From NCBI GenBank assembly GCA_025499625.1, contig JAFMVD010000014.1, forward strand, positions 46,138 through 110,137: 64,000 bases of DNA. The letters are read 5' to 3'. This DNA is from Carboxylicivirga fragile. Its GTDB lineage: Bacteria > Bacteroidota > Bacteroidia > Bacteroidales > Marinilabiliaceae. Positions 8,506 to 17,661 of the stretch are shown here, in pieces. Every line of letters begins with the position of its first letter. Position 1 is the stretch's first letter. Under the pieces are notes generated by a model, which was not told the origin of the DNA, did not search any database, and worked only from the letters and a program-made list of their open reading frames with translations. Position numbers and translations under genes: made by a program.

Positions 8506-9759
8506 GTGGACATTTTCGACAAGATAAAAGAACACATGGGCCCTTTGGGTCAATACGGTAAAGAAGCTCACGGTTATTTCATGTTTCCAAAATTGGAAGG
8601 TGAGATTAGTCCAAAGATGAAGTTTCGTGGGAAAGAAGTTCTTACCTGGAGTTTAAATAACTACCTGGGATTAGCCAATCATCCTGATGTAAGAAAAGCA
8701 GATGCAGATGCAGCTGCAGAATTTGGAATGGCCTACCCAATGGGCGCTCGCATGATGTCGGGACACACCAGCAAACACGAAGAACTGGAGGCTAAATTAG
8801 CTGAATTTGTAGGTCACGAAGACTCGTACTTGCTCAATTTTGGTTACCAGGGAATGGTATCAATTATCGACACTTTAGTAACTCGAAATGATGTAATAGT
8901 GTATGATTCAGAATCGCACGCTTGTATCATGGACGGTATCTTTTTACATAAAGCAAAAGGTGGTAAAAGTTTTGTATTTGCCCATAACGATATGGCTAAA
9001 TGCGAGAAAATGCTTGAGTTTGCTACCAAACGCGTAAAAGACACGAAAGGTGGTATCCTTTTAATTACCGAAGGTGTATTTGGCATGGCCGGTGATCTTG
9101 GTAATCTAAAAGACATCGTAAAGCTTAAAGAAAAATATAACTTCCGCATTTTAGTTGATGATGCACATGGTTTTGGTACGATGGGTAAAACTGGTGCTGG
9201 AGTTGCTGAACACTTTGATGTGACTGATCAGATTGACGTACACTTTAGTACTTTTGCCAAATCGATGGCAGGTATTGGTGGATTTGTTGCAGGTACTGAA
9301 GAAGTTGTTAGCTACTTACGTTACAATTTACGTTCACAGATATTCGCAAAATCACTACCAATGCCTATGGTATACGGTGCATTGAAAAGGTTAGAGATGT
9401 TGCGTGAACAACCAGAACACAAAGAGAATCTTTGGAAGGTTGTTAATGCGCTTCAATCAGGACTTAAAGCTGCGGGCTTCAACTTAGGAGAAACAGAATC
9501 TCCTGTTACCCCGGTTTTCCTCGAAGGAAATGTACCTGAAGCAACACAAATCACAATGGATTTGCGCGAAAACTACAACATCTTCTGTTCTATTGTAGTT
9601 TACCCTGTTATTCCAAAAGATCAGATAATGCTTCGTATTATACCAACAGCTGTTCATACAATCGAAGACGTTGAATATACGATCAAAGCATTCTCGGAAG
9701 TACAAGAAAAATTAAAAGATGGCAAATACAAAGCGGATAAAATCGCAAGCGTATTGTAA
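8506..9759 (+). CDS. Alpha-oxoamine synthase family PLP enzyme (KBL/serine palmitoyltransferase/AONS-like)
   Basis: This 417-residue fold-type I PLP enzyme condenses an amino acid with an acyl-CoA or acyl-ACP with loss of CO2. Family motifs are WSLNNYLGLANHPDV near residue 48, the DSESHACIMDG His/Asp region, LVDDAHGFGTMG and the PLP-lysine segment FSTFAKSM-GIGGF. Close relatives are annotated as 2-amino-3-ketobutyrate CoA ligase or serine palmitoyltransferase. In this phylum the enzyme may instead make sphingoid or sulfonolipid (cysteate-derived) bases, and sequence alone does not decide. The start is a GTG; no in-frame ATG lies closer to the promoter element at 8473. It is monocistronic, with a strong terminator. 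Confidence 0.8.
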   Translation: MDIFDKIKEHMGPLGQYGKEAHGYFMFPKLEGEISPKMKFRGKEVLTWSLNNYLGLANHPDVRKADADAAAEFGMAYPMGARMMSGHTSKHEELEAKLAEFVGHEDSYLLNFGYQGMVSIIDTLVTRNDVIVYDSESHACIMDGIFLHKAKGGKSFVFAHNDMAKCEKMLEFATKRVKDTKGGILLITEGVFGMAGDLGNLKDIVKLKEKYNFRILVDDAHGFGTMGKTGAGVAEHFDVTDQIDVHFSTFAKSMAGIGGFVAGTEEVVSYLRYNLRSQIFAKSLPMPMVYGALKRLEMLREQPEHKENLWKVVNALQSGLKAAGFNLGETESPVTPVFLEGNVPEATQITMDLRENYNIFCSIVVYPVIPKDQIMLRIIPTAVHTIEDVEYTIKAFSEVQEKLKDGKYKADKIASVL

Positions 9760-9777
9760 TGTCTTTATAGATATAGA

Positions 9778-9809
9778 ACAAAGGCCAATTCGTATGAATT
9801 GGCCTTTGT
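9778..9809 (+). terminator. Rho-independent terminator after the oxoamine synthase gene
   Basis: A 14-bp perfect stem (acaaaggccaattc/gaattggcctttgt) with a 4-nt GTAT loop begins 19 bp after the stop. The 3' U-tract is short. Confidence 0.85.
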
Positions 9810-9909
9810 TATTGATGAGCAATCCATAACAAGACGCAACACTCTTATTACTTGTCTTGTTATATTCCATTAAAACAAGCTATTCTTTAACTTTAGAAAA
9901 AGATACGGA

Positions 9910-10617
9910 ATGAAAAATGATCCTTTTGGAAAAGCAGCACTCGATTATCTTTCGGGTAAAAAAGATAATCAGATACTAGTAAAGTCAGACATTGCAGAAG
10001 ATGATTTTATTCCGGTCAACTACCTCTTTCGATCATTTCATCAAATGCCCGATATTGAGCAAAAAGCATTGATGCTATGCAAAGGCAGAGTGTTAGATAT
10101 TGGTGCTGGTGTTGGCTCCCATGCCTTATACCTTCAAAATAAAGGATTAGCTGTTGATTGCATCGACACATCAATAGGCTGCAAACAAGCAGCATTGCAG
10201 CGTGGTGTTAAGAACTATGTTACAAGTGATTTTTTCGAGTTTGAATCAGAAAATAAATACGATACCTTGCTGCTCATGATGAATGGTATAGGTTTAGCTA
10301 AAACCATTGATGAATTACCAACATTCTTCGCTCAGGTTAAAAAACTGCTAGCTTCAGGTGGGCAAATAATATTAGATAGCTCTGACCTGCGCTACCTATT
10401 TATGGATGAAGATTCGGACATAATTCCATCTGACGAAGAGTACTACGGTGAGGTTAGCTACTCAATGAGCTACGAAGATCAAAAAAGCGACCAATTTAAA
10501 TGGCTTTTTATTGATGCTGCATTGTTGTCGCAAGAAGCCTATAAAAATGGTTTCTCCTTTGAAAAAATAGCCGATGGCCCTCATTACGACTACCTTGCAC
10601 GACTGCAACTTTTATAG
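9910..10617 (+). CDS. Class I SAM-dependent methyltransferase
   Basis: This is a 235-residue cytoplasmic methyltransferase of unknown substrate. Motif I, VLDIGAGVGSHALYL, near residue 62 is the SAM-binding glycine loop. It is followed by an acidic residue at the end of strand 2 (VDCID) and a motif IV-like LLLMMNGIG. The N-terminal 50 residues (KAALDYLSGKKDNQILVKSD) form a small cap. It stands alone between a terminator and the T9SS cargo gene. Nothing nearby points to a substrate. Confidence 0.8.
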   Translation: MKNDPFGKAALDYLSGKKDNQILVKSDIAEDDFIPVNYLFRSFHQMPDIEQKALMLCKGRVLDIGAGVGSHALYLQNKGLAVDCIDTSIGCKQAALQRGVKNYVTSDFFEFESENKYDTLLLMMNGIGLAKTIDELPTFFAQVKKLLASGGQIILDSSDLRYLFMDEDSDIIPSDEEYYGEVSYSMSYEDQKSDQFKWLFIDAALLSQEAYKNGFSFEKIADGPHYDYLARLQLL

Positions 10618-10767
10618 TCGTTTGTCGTATAAACATTTCAAACACTTATTACTTTATTATCGAACAACTTAAGTCATCAAATATTTCCAAATTGTGGTTT
10701 TATGTTTAAAATCAAAATAGTATCTTTCGTTTTGATATTTAAACCAATGCCCTTTAAAACGATCATG

Positions 10768-13700
10768 ATGAAACATATTTATAATATTTTTACTATAGCA
10801 TTACTATTTCTCTTTTCTGGGCATTTAAGTGGGCAATCATATACAACGGGGTTTCCTCTAGCCTCAGGAATTACTGAAAGTGAAACAACGATAACTTCTA
10901 ATATCACAAACACGAGTGGGAATATATATTACACAAAATTTGTCGTATTAGAATCAGATGCCACAAAACCATCTCTAATTCAAGTATATCAAGGACTCGG
11001 TGGAGATGGTCTTCCGGTTCCATCAGATCATACCAAAACCATCAGCATACCGAGTCAAGATACGGACTACAGCTTGGATGCAACGAATTTAAATCCTTCG
11101 ACAAGCTATATCGCTTATTGTATTTCGTACTACATGTCTGGCTTTACGCCAACCCCCATTGAATCGACCATCCCCACCGAAGTTCCTTTCACCACTCTAA
11201 ATGCTACCGCCCAATATACAGTTGGGTATCCATTGGCAAGTGCTATCTCTGAAAATTCGGCCGACATAGTCACCAACTTAACCAATACAGGCGGGACGCA
11301 ACACTATACCAGAGTTGTAGTTCTCGAAAGCTCTGAATCAGCTCCTGATCTAAGCCAAGTCTTCAATGGACAAGACAGCAATGGACAAGCTGTAGGAAGC
11401 GATTACTATAAAGAAATTTCGGTAACCAATGCGGATACTGATTATGCGAGCACCATAAGTAACCTTGCTTCAAATACAGATTACACTGCATATTGCGTAT
11501 CGTTTTATTACGATGGTTTCACTCCTTCGTTGATTGAACAAACTGTTCCAACAGAGGAAACTTTCACAACTTTAGTTGCAATAGCCGATTACACAAGTGG
11601 CTTTCCAAGTGCGGATAATATTACCGACAATCAGGTAAGTATAAACACCAGTTTAGCCAACTCCAGTGGCACTGTCTACTACACAAAATTCGTAGTGATT
11701 CCAGCAACTGCAAATGCCCCAACTTTACAACAGGTTTATCAAGGTAGAGATGGAGATAATAACATTGTCGATTCGGAACAAAGTAAAACTATTACTGTCT
11801 CTAATTCTGACACGCAATATAGCATAGATGCAACTGCATTATCGGGCTCAACTGACTACATTGCATACTGTATTACCTATTACATCGATGGTTTTACGCC
11901 AACTCCGATTGAGACTAGCATACCTACTGAGGTGCCTTTTACTACGCTAAATGCTACCGCTGAGTATACACTTGGATATCCATTGGCTAGTGCCATCTCT
12001 GAGAATTCAGCCGATTTAATAGTCAATCTAACAAATACAGGAGGAATGCAATATTACACCAGAATTGTTATTCTCGAAAGTACAGAAACAGCTCCTGACC
12101 TAAGTCAAGTCTTCAATGGACAAGACAGCAATGGACAAGCCGTTGGAAGCGATTACTTCAAAGAAATTTCGGTAATCAATGCTGACACCGACTATGCTAG
12201 CGCGATTAGTAACCTTGCTTCAAATACAGGTTACACGGCATATTGTGTATCCTTTTATTACGATGGATTCACTCCTTCGCTAATTGAACAAACAGTGCCA
12301 ACGGAAGCGACTTTCACAACACAAGTTGCTATTGCGGATTATACTATTGGTTTTCCCAATGCTGATAATATAACCGACAATCAGGTAAGTATTAATTCCA
12401 GTTTAACCAACACTGATGGCACAATATATTATACAAAATTTGTTATCATTCCAGCAAGTGCCAACGCACCAACTTTACAGCAAGTTTATCAAGGAAGAGA
12501 TGGAGATAATAACATTGTTGCTTCTGAACAAAGCAAAACAATGACCATCTCAAGTTCTGACACCCAATTCAGCATTGATGCGACGGCGCTGACAGGCTCT
12601 ACTGATTACATTGCCTATTGCATATCCTATTATATCAATGGTTTTACCCCAACACCAGTCGAGTCTAGTATCCCTACTGAAGTACCTTTTACAACTATAG
12701 ATGCTACTGCAGAATATACTGTTGGATACCCATTGGCCAATTCTATTACTGAAAATTCGGCTAACCTAATCACCAACTTAACAAATACAGGTGGAAAACA
12801 ACATTACACTAGAATTGTTATCCTTGAAAGCTCAGAACCAGCACCTGATCTTAGTCAAGTCTTCAATGGACAAGACAGCAATGGACAAGCTGTTGGAAGC
12901 GATTACTTTAAAGAAATTTCGGTGACCAATGCGGACACTGATTATGCTAGTGCAGTTAGTAACCTTACTGCAAGTACAGATTACACGGCATATTGCGTAT
13001 CCTTTTACTACAATGGCTTCAATCCTTCATTGATTGAACAAACGGTGCCAACGGAAGTAAGCTTCACAACCTTAATGGCGAGCGCCTCATACAATATTGG
13101 CTACCCTAACACATCAAACGTAACCGATACGCAAGCAACCATAAACACAAACGTAACAAACACTAATAGTAATGTTTTTTATACCAAATTTGTTGTGCTC
13201 TTGTCAAGTGAACCTGCTCCTTCTTTACTGCAAGTATTCCAGGGGCTTGATGGAAATAATCAAAGTGTTCCGATAGAACGTAGCAAATCAATAACCGTAA
13301 ATAATCAAGATACGGAGTATAGTATAAACACAACCGATTTAACTCCTTCTTCAGATTATATCGCATATTGTATTTCGTATTACTTTGAAGATCTTACTCC
13401 TGTTTTAATCGAAGAAACGATTCCTACTGAATTATCATTCACAACGCAAGGATCAATTCCAATCACCACCTTCACCCCTGCCGATGGCACTTTTAATGTT
13501 AGTATACTATCCAACGTTGAAGTATCATATGACCAAGCTATTCGTTTCATTGGTGGAACAGAGATCACTGATGCTAATGTAGCAACATTAATAACTCTTG
13601 AATCAGGTGGTAGCCCGATACCTTTTAGTGCAACTATTAATGCAGGCAAAACGCTCATTACAATAACACCTAGTTCAAACTTACCCGCATTCTCATACAT

Positions 13701-15345
13701 CGATGTAACAATTCTCCCAGTAGAAAACAACATTGGAACAGCACAAGGCAGCGTTCAAACTTGCCAATTCAGAACAGACCAATACAATATTTGGGATGGT
13801 TCTGAGTCCAATGATTTTGGTGATGATTTTAATTGGGTAGGCGATAATTTTACCAATGGCATTAGTGTTCTAATTCCTGTTACGGCAAACAATCCAACCA
13901 TTACATCAGTACACACCACTAACAATGTTAACATTGAAGCTGGAGCGGAACTTATTATAGCAATAGGAGGCGAACTAATACTGGAAGGAACATTAGAGTT
14001 GGCTTCGTCTAATACAGAAGCCTTAGGTAATGCCACATTTATTAATCGAGGCACAATTACTGAAATGCCAGGTTCAAACATGGTGGCTTTACAGCAAATA
14101 TCGACTGAATCTTACGATTATTTTATTGCATCACCTGTGTCAGGTGCTACACCTCAAAATACGGGAGTTAATGGTAGTGTTTATCGTCGTGATGCCAGCA
14201 ATGCTACATGGCTTACTTTAGGTAGTACGGAGGCAATGATTGCTGGCGTTGGTTATTCTGCCTGGAGCACAAGTGGCACAACATTAAGTTTCAGTGGTAG
14301 CTTTAATAGTGCTGCTTCATATAACTTCAGTACAGTGCGCACAATTACACCCGACAACTATGGATGGAACCTTGCAGGTAATCCTTATCCCTGTGCCATA
14401 GACTGGGACAATGCAGGTATTGTAAAAACGAACATGAACAATCATTTTTATGTACTTCGCAATGAATCCGGCCAATATGGGACTTACAATGGAGATCTTG
14501 GAGCAGGTACTAATGTTAGACCGACTAATCCGAGTCATATTCCATCTATGCATTCGTTTTGGACGCAAGTAACCATAGGGCAGAGTTCAGGTTTACTTAC
14601 CATACCCGAAGGAGCTCGAGTTAGTTCAAACTATACTTATTTGAAAAATGTAAAGTCTGATACCGAAGCTAAATCCATTCGTTTCAAAGGTGATAATAGC
14701 GGAAATTTAGATGAATTATTAGTTGCATTCCATTCTTCAGCTTTTGATAGTTATGACATATATGACTCTGAAAAACGCTTTGCCTCATATAACGACGAAT
14801 TACTTGAACTATTTACAGTTAATGAAGGTAAATCTTTAACAATCGACACCTACAATACTATAGGCGATGGTATCGCAATTAACTTGGGATATAAATGTAA
14901 AAACGCAGGTACATACGACATCATCATAAGTGATTTGAAAGGCTTTGATAAGGATGTTGTTGTAAAAATTGAAGATACTTCTGATAATAATGCACCTATC
15001 GAAGAGCTAATACCAAATATACCTTTCACTTTTACAACTACAAGTGGTGGCATCAATAAAACGCGATTTGTTTTACATATTTCTGAACAAGAGGCAACCA
15101 ATATAAATACTGGCCAACTTTCAGAGACTGTCAACATTTACAATTCAAATAATAACATATTTATTGATCTACCAGAATTAACAGAACCACTTTTTGAAAT
15201 GTATGACCTTTCTGGTAGGTTAATTGATAATCAAAGATTACAATCAGGTACTTTAAATACGATAAACAGTACTTTTAATGGATTAGTTATCGTAAAAATT
15301 ACTTCTAAAGAAGGAGTAATTTCACGTAAGTTAAATTTAAAATAA
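10768..15345 (+). CDS. Large T9SS-secreted surface protein with seven 125-residue repeats
   Basis: This exported protein of about 1525 residues has no recognised catalytic domain. The start chosen is the second of two adjacent ATGs (10765 and 10768), since it begins a clean signal peptide (MKHIYNIFTIALLF, cut after LSGQS). Seven repeats of exactly 125 residues follow. Each opens with a Y(T/N)xG(F/Y)P motif and ends near PFTT, giving FnIII-like beta-domains. Next come an Ig-like Big_5 type domain (TTFTPADGTFNVSI) and an IWDGSESNDFGDDFNWVG segment typical of T9SS cargo. The last 75 residues resemble a type A T9SS sorting domain (FEMYDLSGRLID, ISRKLNLK). It is probably an adhesin or structural surface protein. 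Confidence 0.8.
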   Translation: MKHIYNIFTIALLFLFSGHLSGQSYTTGFPLASGITESETTITSNITNTSGNIYYTKFVVLESDATKPSLIQVYQGLGGDGLPVPSDHTKTISIPSQDTDYSLDATNLNPSTSYIAYCISYYMSGFTPTPIESTIPTEVPFTTLNATAQYTVGYPLASAISENSADIVTNLTNTGGTQHYTRVVVLESSESAPDLSQVFNGQDSNGQAVGSDYYKEISVTNADTDYASTISNLASNTDYTAYCVSFYYDGFTPSLIEQTVPTEETFTTLVAIADYTSGFPSADNITDNQVSINTSLANSSGTVYYTKFVVIPATANAPTLQQVYQGRDGDNNIVDSEQSKTITVSNSDTQYSIDATALSGSTDYIAYCITYYIDGFTPTPIETSIPTEVPFTTLNATAEYTLGYPLASAISENSADLIVNLTNTGGMQYYTRIVILESTETAPDLSQVFNGQDSNGQAVGSDYFKEISVINADTDYASAISNLASNTGYTAYCVSFYYDGFTPSLIEQTVPTEATFTTQVAIADYTIGFPNADNITDNQVSINSSLTNTDGTIYYTKFVIIPASANAPTLQQVYQGRDGDNNIVASEQSKTMTISSSDTQFSIDATALTGSTDYIAYCISYYINGFTPTPVESSIPTEVPFTTIDATAEYTVGYPLANSITENSANLITNLTNTGGKQHYTRIVILESSEPAPDLSQVFNGQDSNGQAVGSDYFKEISVTNADTDYASAVSNLTASTDYTAYCVSFYYNGFNPSLIEQTVPTEVSFTTLMASASYNIGYPNTSNVTDTQATINTNVTNTNSNVFYTKFVVLLSSEPAPSLLQVFQGLDGNNQSVPIERSKSITVNNQDTEYSINTTDLTPSSDYIAYCISYYFEDLTPVLIEETIPTELSFTTQGSIPITTFTPADGTFNVSILSNVEVSYDQAIRFIGGTEITDANVATLITLESGGSPIPFSATINAGKTLITITPSSNLPAFSYIDVTILPVENNIGTAQGSVQTCQFRTDQYNIWDGSESNDFGDDFNWVGDNFTNGISVLIPVTANNPTITSVHTTNNVNIEAGAELIIAIGGELILEGTLELASSNTEALGNATFINRGTITEMPGSNMVALQQISTESYDYFIASPVSGATPQNTGVNGSVYRRDASNATWLTLGSTEAMIAGVGYSAWSTSGTTLSFSGSFNSAASYNFSTVRTITPDNYGWNLAGNPYPCAIDWDNAGIVKTNMNNHFYVLRNESGQYGTYNGDLGAGTNVRPTNPSHIPSMHSFWTQVTIGQSSGLLTIPEGARVSSNYTYLKNVKSDTEAKSIRFKGDNSGNLDELLVAFHSSAFDSYDIYDSEKRFASYNDELLELFTVNEGKSLTIDTYNTIGDGIAINLGYKCKNAGTYDIIISDLKGFDKDVVVKIEDTSDNNAPIEELIPNIPFTFTTTSGGINKTRFVLHISEQEATNINTGQLSETVNIYNSNNNIFIDLPELTEPLFEMYDLSGRLIDNQRLQSGTLNTINSTFNGLVIVKITSKEGVISRKLNLK
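10840..13464 (+). repeat. Seven tandem 375-bp coding repeats, alternating A/B type
   Basis: Unit starts fall at 10840, 11215, 11590, 11965, 12340, 12715 and 13090, always 375 bp apart with no indel. Units 2, 4 and 6 closely resemble one another (YPLAxxIxENSA; shared QVFNGQDSNGQ). Units 3 and 5 share NADNITDNQV/SADNITDNQV. The array therefore looks like amplification of a 750-bp two-domain unit flanked by more diverged end units. Confidence 0.9.
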
Positions 15346-15365
15346 TATCTTTGGCACTAATAATT

Positions 15366-15542
15366 ATGAACAAAGTTACGAAACGCCAATATATTAGCCC
15401 AAAACTGGAAGTGCATCAAATAGATAATGAGATTTCTCTTATCTTGATGACAAGCGAAACGGATCCTCCTGACCCACCTCGACGTGGTGCAGCTCAGGAA
15501 GAAAACCCTTTCGAATCAAATCCATTTGAGGAAACAAAATAA
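15366..15542 (+). CDS. Small hypothetical protein with Pro/Arg and acidic tail
   Basis: This 58-residue protein begins MNKVTKRQYISPKLEVHQID. It belongs to the many short Bacteroidota proteins that open with a basic stretch, a YxxPxxEV motif and a hydrophobic turn (ISLILMTS). The C-terminal half is disordered (DPPDPPRRGAAQEEN, then two NPFE-type repeats). An upstream in-frame TTG at 15351 is a less likely start. The gene lies 20 bp after the T9SS cargo gene and directly before a terminator, so it is probably co-transcribed. It has no signal peptide and no known function. A peptide precursor is possible but unproven. Confidence 0.55.
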   Translation: MNKVTKRQYISPKLEVHQIDNEISLILMTSETDPPDPPRRGAAQEENPFESNPFEETK

Positions 15543-15544
15543 AA

Positions 15545-15569
15545 AAAAGGAGGCCAGTGGCCTCCTTTT
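15545..15569. terminator. Bidirectional terminator between the small protein gene and queF-like gene
   Basis: An 11-bp stem (aaaaggaggcc/ggcctcctttt) with a 3-nt loop is flanked by an A tract and a T tract. It can serve both converging genes. Confidence 0.85.
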
Positions 15570-15591
15570 CAATTTATCATAGGGATAATAA

Positions 15592-16032
15592 TTACATGGT
15601 AACGTTCCAGCTATCTTCCAAATTGTTTTTCCAATCGCCAAAGCTTTCTTTCCCACCACGTACTTTCCAATCAGAGTCGATGGTTAATTTCGAACTAATT
15701 CCGCCACGAGGATTACATACCATTGTGATACGTACTCTTTCCGGATCATACACTTCCATTACATGATCGTAGAAAACATTGATTAAACGCTCATACGAAA
15801 CGGTGATATTACGTAAGTGGTGTACGTATTCCTTTAACGATTTTAATTCAATAATACGTTTCTTAGGATAGAAAGTAATGTATACGTCTGCAAAATCGGG
15901 TTGATTTTTTACTCCTAAAAAAGTAAACTCAGGTATTTTAACCTTTATTTCATACGCCTCTCCACTTGGGTTTGGCAAAGACTTCAAGATCGACGCGTCA
16001 ATCTCTTTGTAAGTCAGTACTTTTTGTTCCAT
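15592..16032 (-). CDS. QueF-family T-fold protein lacking the catalytic cysteine
   Basis: This 146-residue protein resembles unimodular preQ0 reductase (QueF), which reduces the nitrile of preQ0 to preQ1 in queuosine synthesis. The QueF signature is clear (IELKSLKEYVHHLRN) and the QPDFA aspartate (D46) and a glutamate (E81) are retained. The nucleophile region, normally EFTSLCP-TGQPDF, reads EFTFLGVKNQPDF: glycine replaces the cysteine and one residue is deleted. The usual His before the Glu is Tyr80. The only cysteine is in VCNPRGG near residue 115. The enzyme may therefore be inactive as a nitrile reductase or may do another T-fold reaction. Confidence 0.8.
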   Translation of the reverse strand: MEQKVLTYKEIDASILKSLPNPSGEAYEIKVKIPEFTFLGVKNQPDFADVYITFYPKKRIIELKSLKEYVHHLRNITVSYERLINVFYDHVMEVYDPERVRITMVCNPRGGISSKLTIDSDWKVRGGKESFGDWKNNLEDSWNVTM

Positions 16033-16222
16033 TAATAAAATTATTTGGTTATATGTTTTGCTAATAGCTCGCTAAATTACGCAATTTTTATCAACCATTA
16101 ATTGATACCAATTAAATCATATTAAATAGTTATCTCACAAATTACTTGCATCTATTTCACCAGCTCAAATAATAACCCTTCATTTATAATGATTGTTTAA
16201 AACCTATTCAGATTATTTTAAT

Positions 16223-16230
16223 TAATTTTG
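16223..16230 (+). promoter_or_regulatory. TAnnTTTG -7 element for the RlmD-like gene
   Basis: TAATTTTG lies 22 bp before the GTG at 16252. It covers the upstream TTG triplet at 16228, so a transcript from this promoter would not include that TTG. This favours the GTG start. Confidence 0.5.
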
Positions 16231-16251
16231 CGCCCGAAAAACTATGATATT

Positions 16252-17661
16252 GTGGGAAGATCAAGACGAAATAAGCCGCTTTTAAAAGAAGTTGTAATTA
16301 CAGATGTAGCTGCCGAGGGTAAGGCAATGTGCAGAATAGAAGACCGTGTGGTATTTGTTCAGAAAGCTGTACCTGGAGACATTGTGGATGTTCAAGTGAC
16401 CAAAAAGCGTAAGAATTATTACGAAGGTTATCCTGTTCATTTTCATAAATACAGCGACATACGACAAGAACCACTTTGCGAACACTTCGGAACTTGTGGA
16501 GGTTGCAAATGGCAAGCACTTCCGTATGATCATCAGTTGAAGTACAAACAACGCGAAGTAGTTAACAACCTCACTCGAATCGGAAAAGTTGAATTGCCCG
16601 AAAGCGAAACAATTTTTGCTTCGGCGAAAACAGAATTCTATCGCAATAAGATGGAATACACTTTTTCGAACAACAGATGGTTAACTAAGGAAGAACTTGA
16701 TTCGGCAGATGACTTTCCTCATCGCAATGCTTTAGGCTTTCATATACCCGGGATGTTTGATAAAATTGTAGATATCAACAAATGTCATCTACAAGAAGAA
16801 CCTTCCAACTCGATTCGTTTAGCTATTAGAGCTTACGCACTTGAAAATGGTTTAACTTTCTTCGATCTCAAAAAACAAGAAGGCTTCCTTAGAACACTCA
16901 TTATCAGAACAAGTTCTACAGGTGAAAACATGTTGATTTTAACATTGTTTCATGAAGATAAGGAAGCGCGTGAAGCATTATTAACTCATATCAAAGAGAA
17001 ATTCCCAGAGTTAACATCGTTGATGTATGTAATTAACTCAAAGGGCAACGACACCATTACTGATCAAGAAATTGAACTCTTTAGTGGTCGCGATCATATT
17101 TTTGAAGAAATGGAAGGGCTTAAATTTAAAATAGGTCCGAAATCGTTTTACCAAACCAATTCCGATCAAGCTTACGAGCTTTACAAAATCACTCGCGAAT
17201 TTGCCGATATCAAAAATCACGAAACTGTTTATGACCTCTATACTGGCACTGGAACTATTGCCAACTTTGTTGCAAAAAATGCAAAGAAGGTCGTTGGTAT
17301 CGAGTATGTTCCTGAAGCCATTGAAGATGCGAAGGAAAACTCTAAACTTAATAACATCGATAATACCAGTTTTTTTGCTGGTGATATGAAAGACGTGCTT
17401 AACCACGACTTTATTGAAACCCATGGTCATCCGGATGTGATGATTGTTGATCCGCCTAGGGCTGGTATGCATGCTGATGTTGTTGAGACAATATTAAACT
17501 CAACACCGGATCGAATTGTGTATGTCAGTTGTAATTCTGCAACACAAGCACGCGACACCAATTTATTGGATATTAGATACAGAGTTACGAAAATACAGCC
17601 TGTTGACATGTTCCCACATACACATCATGTAGAAAATGTTGTATTGTTAGAAAGACGATAA
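16252..17661 (+). CDS. rlmD: 23S rRNA (uracil-5-)-methyltransferase, RlmD/RumA type
   Basis: This SAM-dependent enzyme of the TrmA/RumA family methylates C5 of a uridine in 23S rRNA, or possibly in tRNA. An N-terminal TRAM-like RNA-binding domain comes first (DVAAEGKAMCRIEDRVVFVQ). The iron-sulfur cysteines are CEHFGTCGGCKW. The catalytic domain carries VYDLYTGTGTIANF, DPPRAGMH and the nucleophile motif VYVSCNSATQARD, with a C-terminal catalytic glutamate in HHVENVVLLE. The start is taken as GTG 16252 (GRSRRNKPLLKE) because the -7 box covers the upstream TTG. The 3' end overlaps the converging SDR gene by 15 bp. Confidence 0.92.
   Translation: MGRSRRNKPLLKEVVITDVAAEGKAMCRIEDRVVFVQKAVPGDIVDVQVTKKRKNYYEGYPVHFHKYSDIRQEPLCEHFGTCGGCKWQALPYDHQLKYKQREVVNNLTRIGKVELPESETIFASAKTEFYRNKMEYTFSNNRWLTKEELDSADDFPHRNALGFHIPGMFDKIVDINKCHLQEEPSNSIRLAIRAYALENGLTFFDLKKQEGFLRTLIIRTSSTGENMLILTLFHEDKEAREALLTHIKEKFPELTSLMYVINSKGNDTITDQEIELFSGRDHIFEEMEGLKFKIGPKSFYQTNSDQAYELYKITREFADIKNHETVYDLYTGTGTIANFVAKNAKKVVGIEYVPEAIEDAKENSKLNNIDNTSFFAGDMKDVLNHDFIETHGHPDVMIVDPPRAGMHADVVETILNSTPDRIVYVSCNSATQARDTNLLDIRYRVTKIQPVDMFPHTHHVENVVLLERR

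Noticed and set aside
10840..13464. Direct repeats considered as a CRISPR array
   Set aside because: Units are 375 bp, coding and in frame without spacers; there are no cas genes.
13380..14568. Long antisense frames inside the T9SS cargo gene
   Set aside because: They lie opposite a well-supported gene with signal peptide, repeats and sorting domain, and show low-complexity Ser/Val/Ile sequences typical of antisense shadows.
16282..16551. Antisense frames over the RlmD N-terminus
   Set aside because: They cover the TRAM and iron-sulfur motifs of a clear rRNA methyltransferase gene.
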